A stretch of 64,000 bases of DNA, from NCBI GenBank assembly GCA_021805985.1, contig JAJZDN010000012.1, positions 1-64,000 of the forward strand, given 5' to 3'. The stretch is from Planctomycetota bacterium. Its GTDB lineage: Bacteria; Planctomycetota; Phycisphaerae; WQYP01. The notes under the pieces are model-generated. The model searched no databases. It was not told the origin of the DNA and saw nothing but the letters and a program-made list of their open reading frames with translations. Shown here one piece after another: positions 1 to 8,749 of this stretch. The translations under genes and the position numbers were made by a program. Numbering within the stretch: position 1 is the first letter of the stretch; each line of letters begins with the position of its first letter.

Positions 1-96
1 AGAGAGTCCAACGACCGGAGAGCCGGATGCGTTAATTGCGCCCGTCCGGTTCGGAGGGAGGGGAGACCGCAATAAAAGCGGTCTTCCCTACCCCTA
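1..96 (+). mobile_element. 3' end of a group II intron (domains 5 and 6)
   Basis: The window opens inside a group II intron. Bases 20-52 form a 33-nt domain 5: the 5' arm begins GAGCCGGA, the 3' arm ends GTCCGGTTC, and the AGC catalytic triad lies at the base of the stem. Bases 53-96 fold as a domain-6-like hairpin, with GACCGC pairing to GCGGTC across an A-rich loop and a purine-rich/pyrimidine-rich lower stem. The 3' splice site is inferred near base 96 (CCCTAT then TGTGAAG). Any maturase/reverse transcriptase would lie upstream, outside the window, so activity cannot be judged. Confidence 0.75.
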
Positions 97-207
97 TTGT
101 GAAGGACGGCAAATCAGGTTTTGGAAGGTAATTGGAACCCGGTTCCTGATGAGCGGTTCTTTTCCGGCGGGATATAAATACGTTGATCAATCTGATACAA
201 TATGAGT

Positions 208-678
208 TATGAAATGGTTGGGCGGTCGCTCGGCGTAAGCCGGGAGGAAAGTCCGAACACCGCAGGGCGCGGTGGTGGGTAACCCCCACCCATTCACGCC
301 GGCAACGGCGGGAATGCGGGAAAGTGCCACAGAGAATATACCGCCGAATTCCGATTCTTCGGAATGGTAAGGGTGAAAAGGTGCGGTAAGAGCGCACCGC
401 GGGCATGGTGACATGACCGGCATGGCAAACCCCACCGGGTGCAAGACCAAATAGGGAATCGAAGCGCTGGTCCGGCGCGCAGGCGTCCGCTGCAATAGGC
501 CCCCGTCAAGGGTTCGCGGATGCCATAGCATCATCACCGGCAAAGTTCTCTCCGGAGAATCAGCACGAATGATGCGCGTAGATTCCGGGTAGGTTGCTTG
601 AGGCAGACGGTAACGCCTGTCCCAGATCAATGACCGCCGCCCCACAAGGGGCACAGAATTCGGCTTATAGACCATTTC
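208..678 (+). ncRNA. rnpB: RNase P RNA (bacterial type A-like)
   Basis: Catalytic RNA that trims 5' leaders from tRNA precursors. The ends pair as P1: GAAATGGTT at 211-219 with GACCATTTC at 670-678. The conserved 5' core GGAGGAAAGTCCGAACACC lies at 241-261, the P4/J region AGGGTGAAAAGGTGCGGTAAGAGCGCACC follows at about 368-398, and the GGTAACGCC-type 3' core lies near 609. A TACAAT box at 196-201 would place the transcript start close to 208. The ORFs over this locus are chance antisense frames. The exact 5' end is an estimate. Confidence 0.93.
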
Positions 679-689
679 AGAAAAATAAA

Positions 690-722
690 CCGCGGCCTGG
701 CAACAGACCGCGGTATTTTTTT
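690..722 (+). terminator. Rho-independent terminator of rnpB
   Basis: CCGCGGCCTG pairs with CAGACCGCGG around a GCAA loop (one G-U pair) and is followed by a run of seven T. It lies 12 nt after the RNase P RNA. Confidence 0.9.
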
Positions 723-1093
723 GCCTGCAATTTCGGGTTGCGAGCGTCATGGGTGCGAAAGGCGATCGGCTTCGGCGGCGATTTTCCGTAGTACGCTTCT
801 TGGTGTGTTCTGAATCCTGAGGAACAGCACGGACGGCGGTTGCTGTAAATTACCACAAAAAAATCAGGCGGACGCCGGACGCAGTTCGTCGCCCTCACCG
901 GCTCTTACGCGATGGCGGGCGTGTCGTGGCCATTGGCTTGAGGCGTAATTTCCGGATGTATGGTGTGCTGACGCGGCGGGCGTGGGCACAAAGTTTCCCG
1001 ACATCGCCGTGGAACCGGCGATCAAGATTCACTCGCACCTGCCGAACATCATCGGTGGAGTTCTGAGCGGTGGACAACGGTGGTCTGACAGCA
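723..1093. other. Gene-poor stretch, degenerate
   Basis: No convincing gene. Short plus-strand frames around 880-1060 read like fragments of proteins (for example LRDGGRVVAIGL, and in another frame FPDIAVEPAIKIHSHLPN) but are interrupted and in different frames. They may be gene remnants. I could not assign a family. Confidence 0.4.
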
Positions 1094-1364
1094 TCAGGCA
1101 TCGGCATGCTCCCAAAGCAAATCTGGAGTAACAATTTGCGGCGGGAAGACCCCAATCCGCAGGCATATTCGGGCAAGATGGGCGCGTTTGTTGATATTGA
1201 CCAAGTGTTTGACGTTCCTCTGCGGATATGCACAAGTTGAACCGCCGGCGATGGGCCTGCCACCACCGAAGGCTCGTGTCGCGCCACACCGTGCTCTGCG
1301 GGTCGTTGCGGTCCGTTACGCAGGCGCTGAAAAAACTGGTTTCGACGTAGACGCTAATCATCAT
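1094..1364 (-). pseudogene. PIN-domain (VapC-like) toxin remnant, internally deleted and frameshifted
   Basis: Reading leftward from 1364, the N-terminal frame gives MMISVYVETSFFSACV...WRDTSLRWWQAHRRRFNLCIS. This is the start of a PIN-domain nuclease of the VapC-like type, with the first acidic residue in YVET. After a frame change the same strand reads NVKHLVNINKRAHLARICLR and then PPQIVTPDLLWEHADA, the typical C-terminus of the same family, ending at a TGA at 1096-1094. The middle of the domain, with the other acidic residues, is missing, so the protein cannot be an active nuclease. No partner antitoxin gene is visible upstream. Confidence 0.7.
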
Positions 1365-1762
1365 CCCATGATAGCGTCAGTAGAGCGGTGTTACCAAACT
1401 GCTACGGCCTGCAATGTTGTTATTGTTGTCACCTGTTGTCATGAAATAGAAATGTCATCCCCTGGTTGGTTGGGTTATACTGGTGCAATGGAAACAATTT
1501 TAATGTGTCAGCGGGAAGCGATATACCTTTTTAGGAAAGGACCGATACTGATCAATAATCCAAACGCAGTTTCGTTGAGCGAGGCCCCAATTCCGGATTG
1601 GTTTCCGCCTGCCGGCAATTTCCACTGAGTTCGTTTTATTTTACTAAATGGCGAGATATATGCCGGCCCATCTGATTGAAGGGCGTTAATGTTTCTGATG
1701 ATGGATGACCAGCAGGAAGTATGGGCCACCGCCGTGACGCCAACGAGATAGGAGATATTCCG
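1365..1762. other. Intergenic, no gene recognised
   Basis: An open frame crosses much of this stretch on the plus strand (1188-1628), but its product is low in recognisable content and lacks a ribosome site. I see no RNA gene or repeat here. Confidence 0.4.
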
Positions 1763-2245
1763 ATGAAAACGAGCACACCCCAGGAGATTGTGAAGGCGGC
1801 CCTGGCCAACGGGGAGTTGGACAAACTCCTCCTCGGGGCACCCGCGTACCAGTATCGCTCAAAATACTCGCCCGCTCCGGGAAATACGGATCTGACGGAG
1901 TTGTTGTCCGTGGTTTATGACCACTGGGATCCAGCGGACAAAAAGCACGTTCATGAACAGGTCGCTAAGGCCGTTTATGCAATCATCGGAACCTATCATG
2001 GTATTGAGCCGGTGGCGATATGCGTACTTCTGGAGTCACTGCGGGCAGCCCGGGGTAAGCCGTCGCTCGGCTTACGGCTTGACGACGTTGCCGCCAGACT
2101 ACGCGCGAGCATCGACACATTTTCGGAACAGCTTCGCGTTGACAAAGGCGGCGGAGGCGCGAATTGGCCGGATGGGCGGCTTGGCGACTTACGACGGTTA
2201 AGCCGAAACACAGAAGATCTTGGCGGCCCATCGTTTTGCAAATGA
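1763..2245 (+). CDS. Hypothetical protein, 160 aa
   Basis: Family not recognised. The start at 1763 is preferred over the longer frame from 1721 because AGGAG sits 8 nt upstream of this ATG. The product is soluble with no signal peptide. It is mostly helical in appearance, with an acidic/aromatic centre (VVYDHWDPADKKHVHEQVAKA) and a Gly-rich stretch near residue 130. The last 30 residues look less ordered, so the C-terminus may be altered. It stands alone between the PIN remnant and the convergent endonuclease/phosphatase-like gene. Confidence 0.55.
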   Translation: MKTSTPQEIVKAALANGELDKLLLGAPAYQYRSKYSPAPGNTDLTELLSVVYDHWDPADKKHVHEQVAKAVYAIIGTYHGIEPVAICVLLESLRAARGKPSLGLRLDDVAARLRASIDTFSEQLRVDKGGGGANWPDGRLGDLRRLSRNTEDLGGPSFCK

Positions 2246-2424
2246 TCCGGTCTCCATGCATCCGTAGAGTGAAGGCCGTTGTCGATTACTGCGGGCGAAT
2301 AGTTGCGAACGCAGTATGTGCCGGATCGATCGTGCCGGGGGGAAAATATCGTGTCCTCAAACCGTGTTCCGCGTCCAACTCAACGCTGCCGCATTGAGCT
2401 ACGGGGCGTGTCGCGGATTGATGG

Positions 2425-3393
2425 TTATTTTTTCGGCGTGCCGGGGGTTAGGACGGTCAGGACGAAAAGGTGCTTGGAGGGGAATTGTGACGGCGGCATG
2501 TGGTAGGGGATTATTTTTGCGGGGCGGTGGGCGAGTTGCGGTGATACGAAAATCAGATCGGTGGGCCAGGGGCTGTAAACGTGGTTGGTGTAATTTTCCC
2601 AGGTCCCCCACTGCTGTCCGGGTTTATGGAGTGCGTAATTAAATGTATCGGTTAACGGGACGGTGGTGGGCGTTCCAAGCAGCGCCTGGTAAATGGCGTG
2701 ATCGCTGCGGGAATGGTTCATGTCTCCCAGCAGAATGGCTTTTGCGGCGGGGAAGCGGTTTTGCCATTTGGATAAGATTTCATGCAGCTTTTCAGCACTT
2801 TTTGCCGCATTTTTCTCCCAGTGCCGCAGGTGGACATCCAGAACAATTAAATCCGGGAAGCGCCCGAGACGATCGTGCAACACCTCAAGGGAAAAATAGG
2901 TATTCTCCGTGGGATTATTTTGCGGGTGATTCGGGCGCACTCTACCAAACGTTCCGGCAATGCGCCGGAAGCGATCGCGACGAGACCAGATTTGATTCCA
3001 GGTACTTAGTGGCCCAGCGAGGGTGGAAACAAGATTGCGGTGAATGGCGGCTCCGTCGGGGAAGTGCGCGTAGGCGGGCAGGTGAGCGACCAGCCACGCG
3101 GTTTGTGCCGGCGTTGATGCCTGCATGCCAATAATATCGGCGCGAATGTGGTGTAACACTTTAATGAGCATCCCGCGGCGCGCAGACCAGCTGTGAATTC
3201 CTTCATGAGGCCGCAGCAGATTAATATTGGCAGTCAGCACGCGAATATCTGGGGAAGCGGGTCGGTGTATGGCCGGCTGGATAACGGGAATCATTGGACG
3301 CGGCTTTAACAGAATGAAGGCCACGACCCCGGCGACGGCGGCGAGGAAAATAACAAAAAGTGTTGTTCTATGGGGGAGATAGCGCAGTCGCAT
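2425..3393 (-). CDS. Membrane-anchored endonuclease/exonuclease/phosphatase-like protein, catalytic residues altered
   Basis: 322 aa. Residues 11-30 form one hydrophobic N-terminal anchor, so the domain probably lies outside the cytoplasmic membrane. The rest follows the EEP (DNase I-like) fold: TANIN at 54-58, LDVHLRH at 185-191, GDMN at 223-226, TDLIFVS at 278-284 and a terminal S-x-H at 306-308. Two usual metal or catalytic positions differ: the Glu of the QE motif is Ala92 (IIGMQAS), and the Asp of the SDH motif is Lys307 (SKH). The family cuts phosphodiesters in nucleic acids or lipids; this member may be inactive or use another geometry. It starts 10 bp after the SDR gene ends, so the two are probably co-transcribed. 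Confidence 0.75.
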   Translation of the reverse strand: MRLRYLPHRTTLFVIFLAAVAGVVAFILLKPRPMIPVIQPAIHRPASPDIRVLTANINLLRPHEGIHSWSARRGMLIKVLHHIRADIIGMQASTPAQTAWLVAHLPAYAHFPDGAAIHRNLVSTLAGPLSTWNQIWSRRDRFRRIAGTFGRVRPNHPQNNPTENTYFSLEVLHDRLGRFPDLIVLDVHLRHWEKNAAKSAEKLHEILSKWQNRFPAAKAILLGDMNHSRSDHAIYQALLGTPTTVPLTDTFNYALHKPGQQWGTWENYTNHVYSPWPTDLIFVSPQLAHRPAKIIPYHMPPSQFPSKHLFVLTVLTPGTPKK

Positions 3394-3402
3394 GTTTTAA
3401 AC

Positions 3403-4239
3403 TCATTTCTGATTGGTTTTTTCGACGGAAAATTGCTTGCGGATCAGGCGATCGGCTAATACCGGAAAGGCTGCGGCGAAAGCTAGGGCATAGCGAACGG
3501 GTGAATACGGCCATAATTCGGGCTGTGGATGTTCGATCAGGCGAACAATTTTCCCCGCCACGAGTTCCGGACTTTGAGTTTTTCCTAACCCATCAACACG
3601 CTTCCCGCTACGCTGACTTGCTTGTTGAAAAAACTCAGTACTCGTTGTGATTGGATGAACGGAACTTACCGCAACGCCGCGGCCAGATAATTCAAGGCGT
3701 TGGGCCTCAACTAATGAAAGCTGGGCAGATTTGGTCATAGCGTAGGCACCCATTTGCGGAATCGCACGTCGGGCGATCGCCGAGGAAACGACGATAATAT
3801 GGCCAGCATGCTGGTCAATCATAATTGGAGCGGCAGCCGCCATGACATACCAGGTTCCCATGACATTAACATTCCAAATTTCCTGCATGTGCTCTGGAGA
3901 TGTCAGATGAACCGGTGAGCGAAGTCCAAAGCCAGCGTTGGCGATCGCAACATCCAGGCGGCCGAACTGTTCTTTGGCGCTTTGTACAAGCGCGTTGACA
4001 TCTTCACGGATAGAAACATCACATGATGCGATGATCACTTGTGATCCGATGGCTTTAGCTTTGCCTGCAATAGCTTGGAGCTTATCCATACGCCGGGCAC
4101 CCAATACCAGAGTGGTCCGGCGTTCTGCCAAAGCCAAGGCACACGCTGCGCCAATGCCGGAAGATGCACCCGTAATTAACACCACTTTTTTTGACCAGTC
4201 CACCGGCATATCATTCATCCATTTCCAGAATTTCCACAC
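3403..4239 (-). CDS. Short-chain dehydrogenase/reductase (SDR)
   Basis: 278 aa NAD(P)-dependent oxidoreductase of the classical SDR family. The nucleotide-binding motif TGASSGIG is at 23-30, NAG at 101-103, the catalytic serine in VSS at 152-153, Tyr166 and Lys170 in YAMTK. The C-terminal 40 residues are hydrophobic, as in membrane-associated SDRs acting on lipids or steroids; the substrate cannot be told. The frame opens with GTG at 4239. ATG codons at 4218 and 4209 are possible alternative starts, since no clear Shine-Dalgarno decides. It follows ftsQ by 25 bp. Confidence 0.85.
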   Translation of the reverse strand: MWKFWKWMNDMPVDWSKKVVLITGASSGIGAACALALAERRTTLVLGARRMDKLQAIAGKAKAIGSQVIIASCDVSIREDVNALVQSAKEQFGRLDVAIANAGFGLRSPVHLTSPEHMQEIWNVNVMGTWYVMAAAAPIMIDQHAGHIIVVSSAIARRAIPQMGAYAMTKSAQLSLVEAQRLELSGRGVAVSSVHPITTSTEFFQQASQRSGKRVDGLGKTQSPELVAGKIVRLIEHPQPELWPYSPVRYALAFAAAFPVLADRLIRKQFSVEKTNQK

Positions 4240-4264
4240 TTGAGTTCATGTTTGGCAGCGGTGA

Positions 4265-5224
4265 TTATTGACCCGTCTGCGTGGTCGGCGGCGGCCGGGG
4301 CACCAGTACTTCGTCCGAACGTATATCCAGATACGCCCTTCCAGCATCTATACGATGATATTGCTGATAGACATCATTAAGCAACTCCAGCTTACGCGAG
4401 GCGGGCACTTCATAAAAGCCCTCCTTGCCCGGCGGAAGTCCCCAATATATTTGCGTGCCGAACCGTGTCTTGAGAATAATCTTGGGAGTCGTAGGCGGTA
4501 CATGGGTATACATATTGGTCAGATCAACCGATTGAATCTGGCTGGAGAATGCGTGGCCGGACAGCAAAGCAATCATCTCCAAACCCAATTTTATGCCCGG
4601 GGCGGAAAATGCCTTGCCCGGCGCAGGAACAGTGACCGCCACTCCGGTAATGCGCATCAACCAGTTAAGTTCCGGCAGATCCACCGGGGTATAAGCTCCG
4701 GGAAGGCGAATGGCACTGGGGCTTATTAAATAATATTTCCCGTCCAGCGAAACCAACCCCGCAGGCCGACGGTACTGGCAGGAAATTTCAATAATCTGTT
4801 CGTGCGGCAGCCAGATACGCCGCACATAATTTACGCGTTTAATCCATGCATTAAACCCCTGCGACGGATGAAGCGTAAAATGACGGGCAAGAATTTGAAG
4901 AATTTTTCCGTCCAGCGGATTGCGCAACTCGGCAGCGTACAAAGGGTGCTGCGGATTAAAAATCGTATAGTGCACCGCCTCGGAGGCCAGAGAATTTAAT
5001 ATCGGTGCCGCGAGCCACGTGGGAGCACCCATCATCACAATGCGCTTTAAAGGGCGATCCCGTGACCGTTGGGCCATGAGCATTTTCCCGTAAATGTTCA
5101 GCCGGGAAAATCCCTCAATGACCACGGCTACTACCACCAGCGTCAAGCAGAGTAATAGTATGCTGCGCACCCATGGAATATCCCAAGGGCGATGGTACGT
5201 CGATCTGTAGCGGCTTTTGGTCAT
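4265..5224 (-). CDS. ftsQ: Cell division protein FtsQ-like
   Basis: 319 aa single-pass membrane protein. A short basic cytoplasmic head precedes a membrane helix at about 19-38, then a large extracytoplasmic part fitting POTRA plus FtsQ-type domains, ending in the characteristic stretch FGTQIYWG...YLDIRSDE before a Pro/Thr tail. FtsQ bridges early and late divisome proteins. Overall similarity is modest, so part of the call rests on position: directly after ddl at the end of the mur/fts cluster, as in many bacteria. The ATG at 5224 is chosen because the longer frame overlaps ddl. The gap to ddl is 19 bp. Confidence 0.75.
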   Translation of the reverse strand: MTKSRYRSTYHRPWDIPWVRSILLLCLTLVVVAVVIEGFSRLNIYGKMLMAQRSRDRPLKRIVMMGAPTWLAAPILNSLASEAVHYTIFNPQHPLYAAELRNPLDGKILQILARHFTLHPSQGFNAWIKRVNYVRRIWLPHEQIIEISCQYRRPAGLVSLDGKYYLISPSAIRLPGAYTPVDLPELNWLMRITGVAVTVPAPGKAFSAPGIKLGLEMIALLSGHAFSSQIQSVDLTNMYTHVPPTTPKIILKTRFGTQIYWGLPPGKEGFYEVPASRKLELLNDVYQQYHRIDAGRAYLDIRSDEVLVPRPPPTTQTGQ

Positions 5225-5243
5225 AACTATTTCAATGCCTGTC

Positions 5244-6215
5244 TCACTTGTGCGCCTGAGCTGGCGCGGGGACCTGCACGGGGGACCGGTCACGCAGCGC
5301 CATGGCCGAGAGACGTTCGCACAATTCATCAAATGTTATTCCGGCCTTGGCGGCGGCTTTGGGCACCAACGAGTGGCTGGTAAACCCCGGCAAACTGTTA
5401 AGTTCCAAAACCATCGGCTCCATGGTAGCTTGATCCACCATAATATCCACACGCGCCAAATGGCGTGAACCGAGGCATGTGTACGTTTCCATCGCCATTC
5501 GCCGAACTTTATGCAAAACGGCCTCGGGCAGCGCAATATCAAAAACATATTCGGTATCATCGCGCGTATATTTAGCCTGATAGTCGTAAAAGGCCGCCGC
5601 CGGGCGAATCTGAATAATAGGCAAGGCCACGCCATCCACTATGCCTACGGTTAATTCCGGTCCAAAAATAAATTTCTCCACCAGCATGGCTCCGTACTGC
5701 GGTAAAAATTCAGACAGGTGGGCGTGCGCGTCGGAGATATTCGTGCATATTCGACAGGCCACGGAGCTGCCGTCCGCAATGGGCTTAATAACGCAAGGAT
5801 AGCCAATACCGCTGCGCGGGCTCCAGCTATCTTTGAATTTTCCGTTGCTGACCACCTGCCAGTTCGGTGTGGCGATACATTTTTCCGCAAATATGCTTTT
5901 GGCAGCAACTTTATCCATTGCTAATTTAGCAGCCACCGGCCCGGAACCCACGTAAGCCATGCCGCGCGATTCCAGAATTTCCTGTAATTGACCGTCTTCC
6001 CCGAAGGTTCCATGCAGGGCGGGAAATACCAGATCACACGGACGATGATCCAGAGCAGCAAGGTTTTCCGGACCAATATCGGCCTCAAACACGGTATGCC
6101 CCCGCCGGCGTAGCGCTGCGGTAATTTGCGATCCGCTGGCCAGCGAAACTTCGCGCTCCTTGGATATACCCCCGGCGAGCACGGTAATATTCAGCGGCCT
6201 AATAAGAGCGGTCAT
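5244..6215 (-). CDS. ddl: D-alanine--D-alanine ligase
   Basis: 323 aa cytoplasmic ATP-grasp enzyme that joins two D-alanines for the peptidoglycan stem peptide. The N-terminal signature ITVLAGGISKEREVSLASG is present, as are HGTFGEDGQLQ near 70-80, the ATP-binding CVIKPIADGSSV, VEKFIFGPELTVGIVDG and the metal-binding end MVLELNSLPGFTSHSLVPKAA. Length is near the family norm. It lies between murB and ftsQ, 102 bp downstream of murB. Confidence 0.95.
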   Translation of the reverse strand: MTALIRPLNITVLAGGISKEREVSLASGSQITAALRRRGHTVFEADIGPENLAALDHRPCDLVFPALHGTFGEDGQLQEILESRGMAYVGSGPVAAKLAMDKVAAKSIFAEKCIATPNWQVVSNGKFKDSWSPRSGIGYPCVIKPIADGSSVACRICTNISDAHAHLSEFLPQYGAMLVEKFIFGPELTVGIVDGVALPIIQIRPAAAFYDYQAKYTRDDTEYVFDIALPEAVLHKVRRMAMETYTCLGSRHLARVDIMVDQATMEPMVLELNSLPGFTSHSLVPKAAAKAGITFDELCERLSAMALRDRSPVQVPAPAQAHK

Positions 6216-6317
6216 GGTTTTCTCCAGAATTCAGCGACGCCTGATAATTATATGATGACAGATGCCGGGCAAGCAGAGTTCCTGAAATAACTCCCATCGT
6301 AAAAAAGCCGGAAGCAT

Positions 6318-7196
6318 TTACCAAATCACCACTTCACTTTCCAGTTCAATACCGGTTTTTTCGCGCACGGCTTTTCGTGCCAATTCCATCAGGGCAAAAA
6401 CATCGGCACTCGAGGCCCCATGCCGCGCAACAATAAAATTCGCGTGATGCAAAGAAATTTCCGCACCGCCGACCGCACTTCCTTTTAAGCCCGCTTCGTC
6501 GATGAGTTTACCGGCGGAAAGGCCATCAGGATTTCGGAAAATGCAGCCAGCGCTGTTGTCTTTCAGCGGTTGGGTATTACGTTTATACATCCAGATTTCT
6601 TTAACTCTGTCGACCAGACGGCCGGGATTTTCCGGGGTTAGTTCAAAGAGGGCATCGAGGATAATTTTGGCGGTAATATTGCTTCGGCGATAGCCAAACA
6701 CCAGATCATCACGCTGCCGCGTAAATATCTGCCCGAAGGAATCCATGACCGTCACTTCCGCTACGCTTGATCCAATATCACCAAACGCCCCGCCGGCGTT
6801 CATGCGAATTTCCCCGCCCACTGTGCCGGGGATGCCGGCCTGACATTCCAGGCCCGCCAATCCGGCTTTTGCCAGTTCCGAAACCAACTCAAAAGCATCC
6901 TTGCCCGCCCCAACCCGCACCATGCGATCATCAATGACCACCCGGCGGAAGGCATTATGCGACAGTGAAATCACCGCACCGTCAACCCCCTGATCGCGCA
7001 CCAGTAAATTAGCCCCGCCGCCCAGCAGATACATGGGAATATTATTTTCCGCCAGGCGATTGACGACCGCCGAGAGTTCTTCGCGGCTGCGCGGCTCAAT
7101 GAAGTAACGCGCAGGCCCCCCAAGACGAAACCACGTCTTTGGTGCCATCGGTTCATTCAGGCGAACAATATTTTCAAAGTCGGCGTACCAATTCAT
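6318..7196 (-). CDS. murB: UDP-N-acetylenolpyruvoylglucosamine reductase
   Basis: 292 aa FAD enzyme that reduces UDP-GlcNAc-enolpyruvate to UDP-MurNAc. The FAD domain shows TWFRLGGPARYFIEP and YLLGGGANLLVRD; the C-terminal domain shows FGYRRS and SAGCIFRNPDGLSAGKLIDEAGLKG. The proton-donor position, Ser in the E. coli enzyme (GSFFKNP), is Cys here, as I recall for other MurB proteins. The ATG at 7196 (MNWYADFEN) is preferred over 7244. It overlaps the 3' end of murC by 23 bp, implying translational coupling. Confidence 0.95.
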   Translation of the reverse strand: MNWYADFENIVRLNEPMAPKTWFRLGGPARYFIEPRSREELSAVVNRLAENNIPMYLLGGGANLLVRDQGVDGAVISLSHNAFRRVVIDDRMVRVGAGKDAFELVSELAKAGLAGLECQAGIPGTVGGEIRMNAGGAFGDIGSSVAEVTVMDSFGQIFTRQRDDLVFGYRRSNITAKIILDALFELTPENPGRLVDRVKEIWMYKRNTQPLKDNSAGCIFRNPDGLSAGKLIDEAGLKGSAVGGAEISLHHANFIVARHGASSADVFALMELARKAVREKTGIELESEVVIW

Positions 7197-8670
7197 GCGT
7201 AATTTCCCAAACCGGCCCAGCACCCATGGATACAACAAGATCACCCGCTTTTAATTCCAATTCAAGAGCGGACACAACCTCCGGAAATGTAGGAATATAG
7301 CGACCATATCGGCCATTGGCCACAATGCGATCGACTAAATTTTGCGAACTGACGGCTTTGATATCAGCTTCGGTGTCCCGTGCCATATAAATATCTGGGA
7401 TAATCACCATATCCGCATCGGAAAATCCAAGCGAAAATTCCTCCAGTAAACTGCGGGTGCGGCTGTGCTGATGTGGCTGAAAGACACAAATCAGTCGCTG
7501 CGGCCGGTAGAATTCCCGCAGCCCCGCCAGCGTTGTGCGGATTTCTGTGGGGTGATGGGCATAATCATCCAGGATCGTGATGCCACCAGCCTGTCCCAGT
7601 AACTCACTGCGCCGATCAGCCCCAGTAAATGATTCAATCGCCGAAGCTATGACATCCCATGGCACATGGCAATGCCGGGCCAGTGCTGCAGCGATCAGAG
7701 AATTACCGATATTGTGCCGTCCCGGTACCCGCAAAGCCAGCCGCCCGACTCGGCGGCCCATATACGATACGTCATAGGAAAGCCGTCCGTTTTCTGATTG
7801 AATGTCGGTCGCCAGCCAAGTTGGTGTGCCCGTGAGGCCGTAAGTCTCCACACGTGCATGGGCCTGGGTGGCCGCTTGCTGGCACCAGGGATTATCCGCA
7901 TTGGTGACCACCACGCCATCGGGGTCTACCTGTGACATAAACTGTCCGAAGGCCGCGGTTATTTCATGAATATCGTGATAATAATCCAAGTGGTCAGGCT
8001 CCACATTGGTTACGGCAGCCAGACGTGGATGCAGATTTAAAAAACTGCGGTCAAATTCGCAGGCCTCGGCGATAAAATAGTCACCGGCTCCGCCGTGGGC
8101 CGAGCCGCCCAGTTGCCGCGAGCTGGCCCCAATAATGTACGAGGGGTCAATTCCGGCCCGTAAGAGAATATAGGCAACCATGGATGTAGTGGTGGATTTA
8201 CCATGTGTACCAGCGATGGCGATGCCATGCTTTAACCGCATGATTTCACCAAGCATCTGGGCATATTTAAAAATCTTAACGCCAACATGCCGGGCTTGTG
8301 ATAGTTCGGGATGATCGGCCTTTACCGCAGCGGAATGCACCACATATTGAGCGTCCGGGGGAAAACTGGCGACGGTCTGCTGATAGGAAATCGCGACGCC
8401 CATTTTTTCCAGTTTTTGCGTCGCGGGAGATTCCGCACGGTCCGATCCCGAGACAACGGCTCCCATGTGGGTCAGCATTTGCGCCAGGCCGCACATACCG
8501 CTGCCGCCGATTCCAATAAAATGAACACGCTTTTGATAAAATTTATTATCGTGCATATCGAACCCAGCGGCCCTTTCCGTCGCATTTATTCTGATGGGCT
8601 TTTTGAAATCAATGACTTCCAGCTGTGTCGCCCCCGGTTGCGAAATATCCTTTTTGGTTGATGTCACCAC
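7174..8670 (-). CDS. murC: UDP-N-acetylmuramate--L-alanine ligase
   Basis: 498 aa cytoplasmic Mur ligase that adds the first amino acid to UDP-MurNAc. Visible motifs are VHFIGIGGSGMCGLAQ (UDP-binding N-domain), GTHGKSTTTSM (P-loop), ACEFDRSFLNLHP, VTNVEPDHLDYY, GRHNIGNSLIAAALA and ILDDYAHHPTEI. A GTG start at 8670 is chosen because AAAGGAGG lies 7 nt upstream; the frame extends further but without a ribosome site. An N-terminal extension of about 45 residues precedes the UDP-binding motif. Confidence 0.94.
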   Translation of the reverse strand: MVTSTKKDISQPGATQLEVIDFKKPIRINATERAAGFDMHDNKFYQKRVHFIGIGGSGMCGLAQMLTHMGAVVSGSDRAESPATQKLEKMGVAISYQQTVASFPPDAQYVVHSAAVKADHPELSQARHVGVKIFKYAQMLGEIMRLKHGIAIAGTHGKSTTTSMVAYILLRAGIDPSYIIGASSRQLGGSAHGGAGDYFIAEACEFDRSFLNLHPRLAAVTNVEPDHLDYYHDIHEITAAFGQFMSQVDPDGVVVTNADNPWCQQAATQAHARVETYGLTGTPTWLATDIQSENGRLSYDVSYMGRRVGRLALRVPGRHNIGNSLIAAALARHCHVPWDVIASAIESFTGADRRSELLGQAGGITILDDYAHHPTEIRTTLAGLREFYRPQRLICVFQPHQHSRTRSLLEEFSLGFSDADMVIIPDIYMARDTEADIKAVSSQNLVDRIVANGRYGRYIPTFPEVVSALELELKAGDLVVSMGAGPVWEITHELVRRL

Positions 8671-8749
8671 GAGGCTGCCTCCTTTATTTTTAGCACGGCT
8701 GGAGCAGTCCATTGCCGCTCGTGATAAACAGGGTATTGCCCGGACGTCT

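Noticed and set aside
272-277. GSFTGA in the sigma54 activator (residues 272-277 of the protein at 30180) as a defective sigma54 contact loop
   Set aside because: Ser in the second position is a common functional variant of GAFTGA. Coordinates given are protein residues.
187-750. 187-codon minus-strand frame across the RNase P RNA
   Set aside because: It lies fully antisense to a well-supported RNA gene and shows no protein family features.
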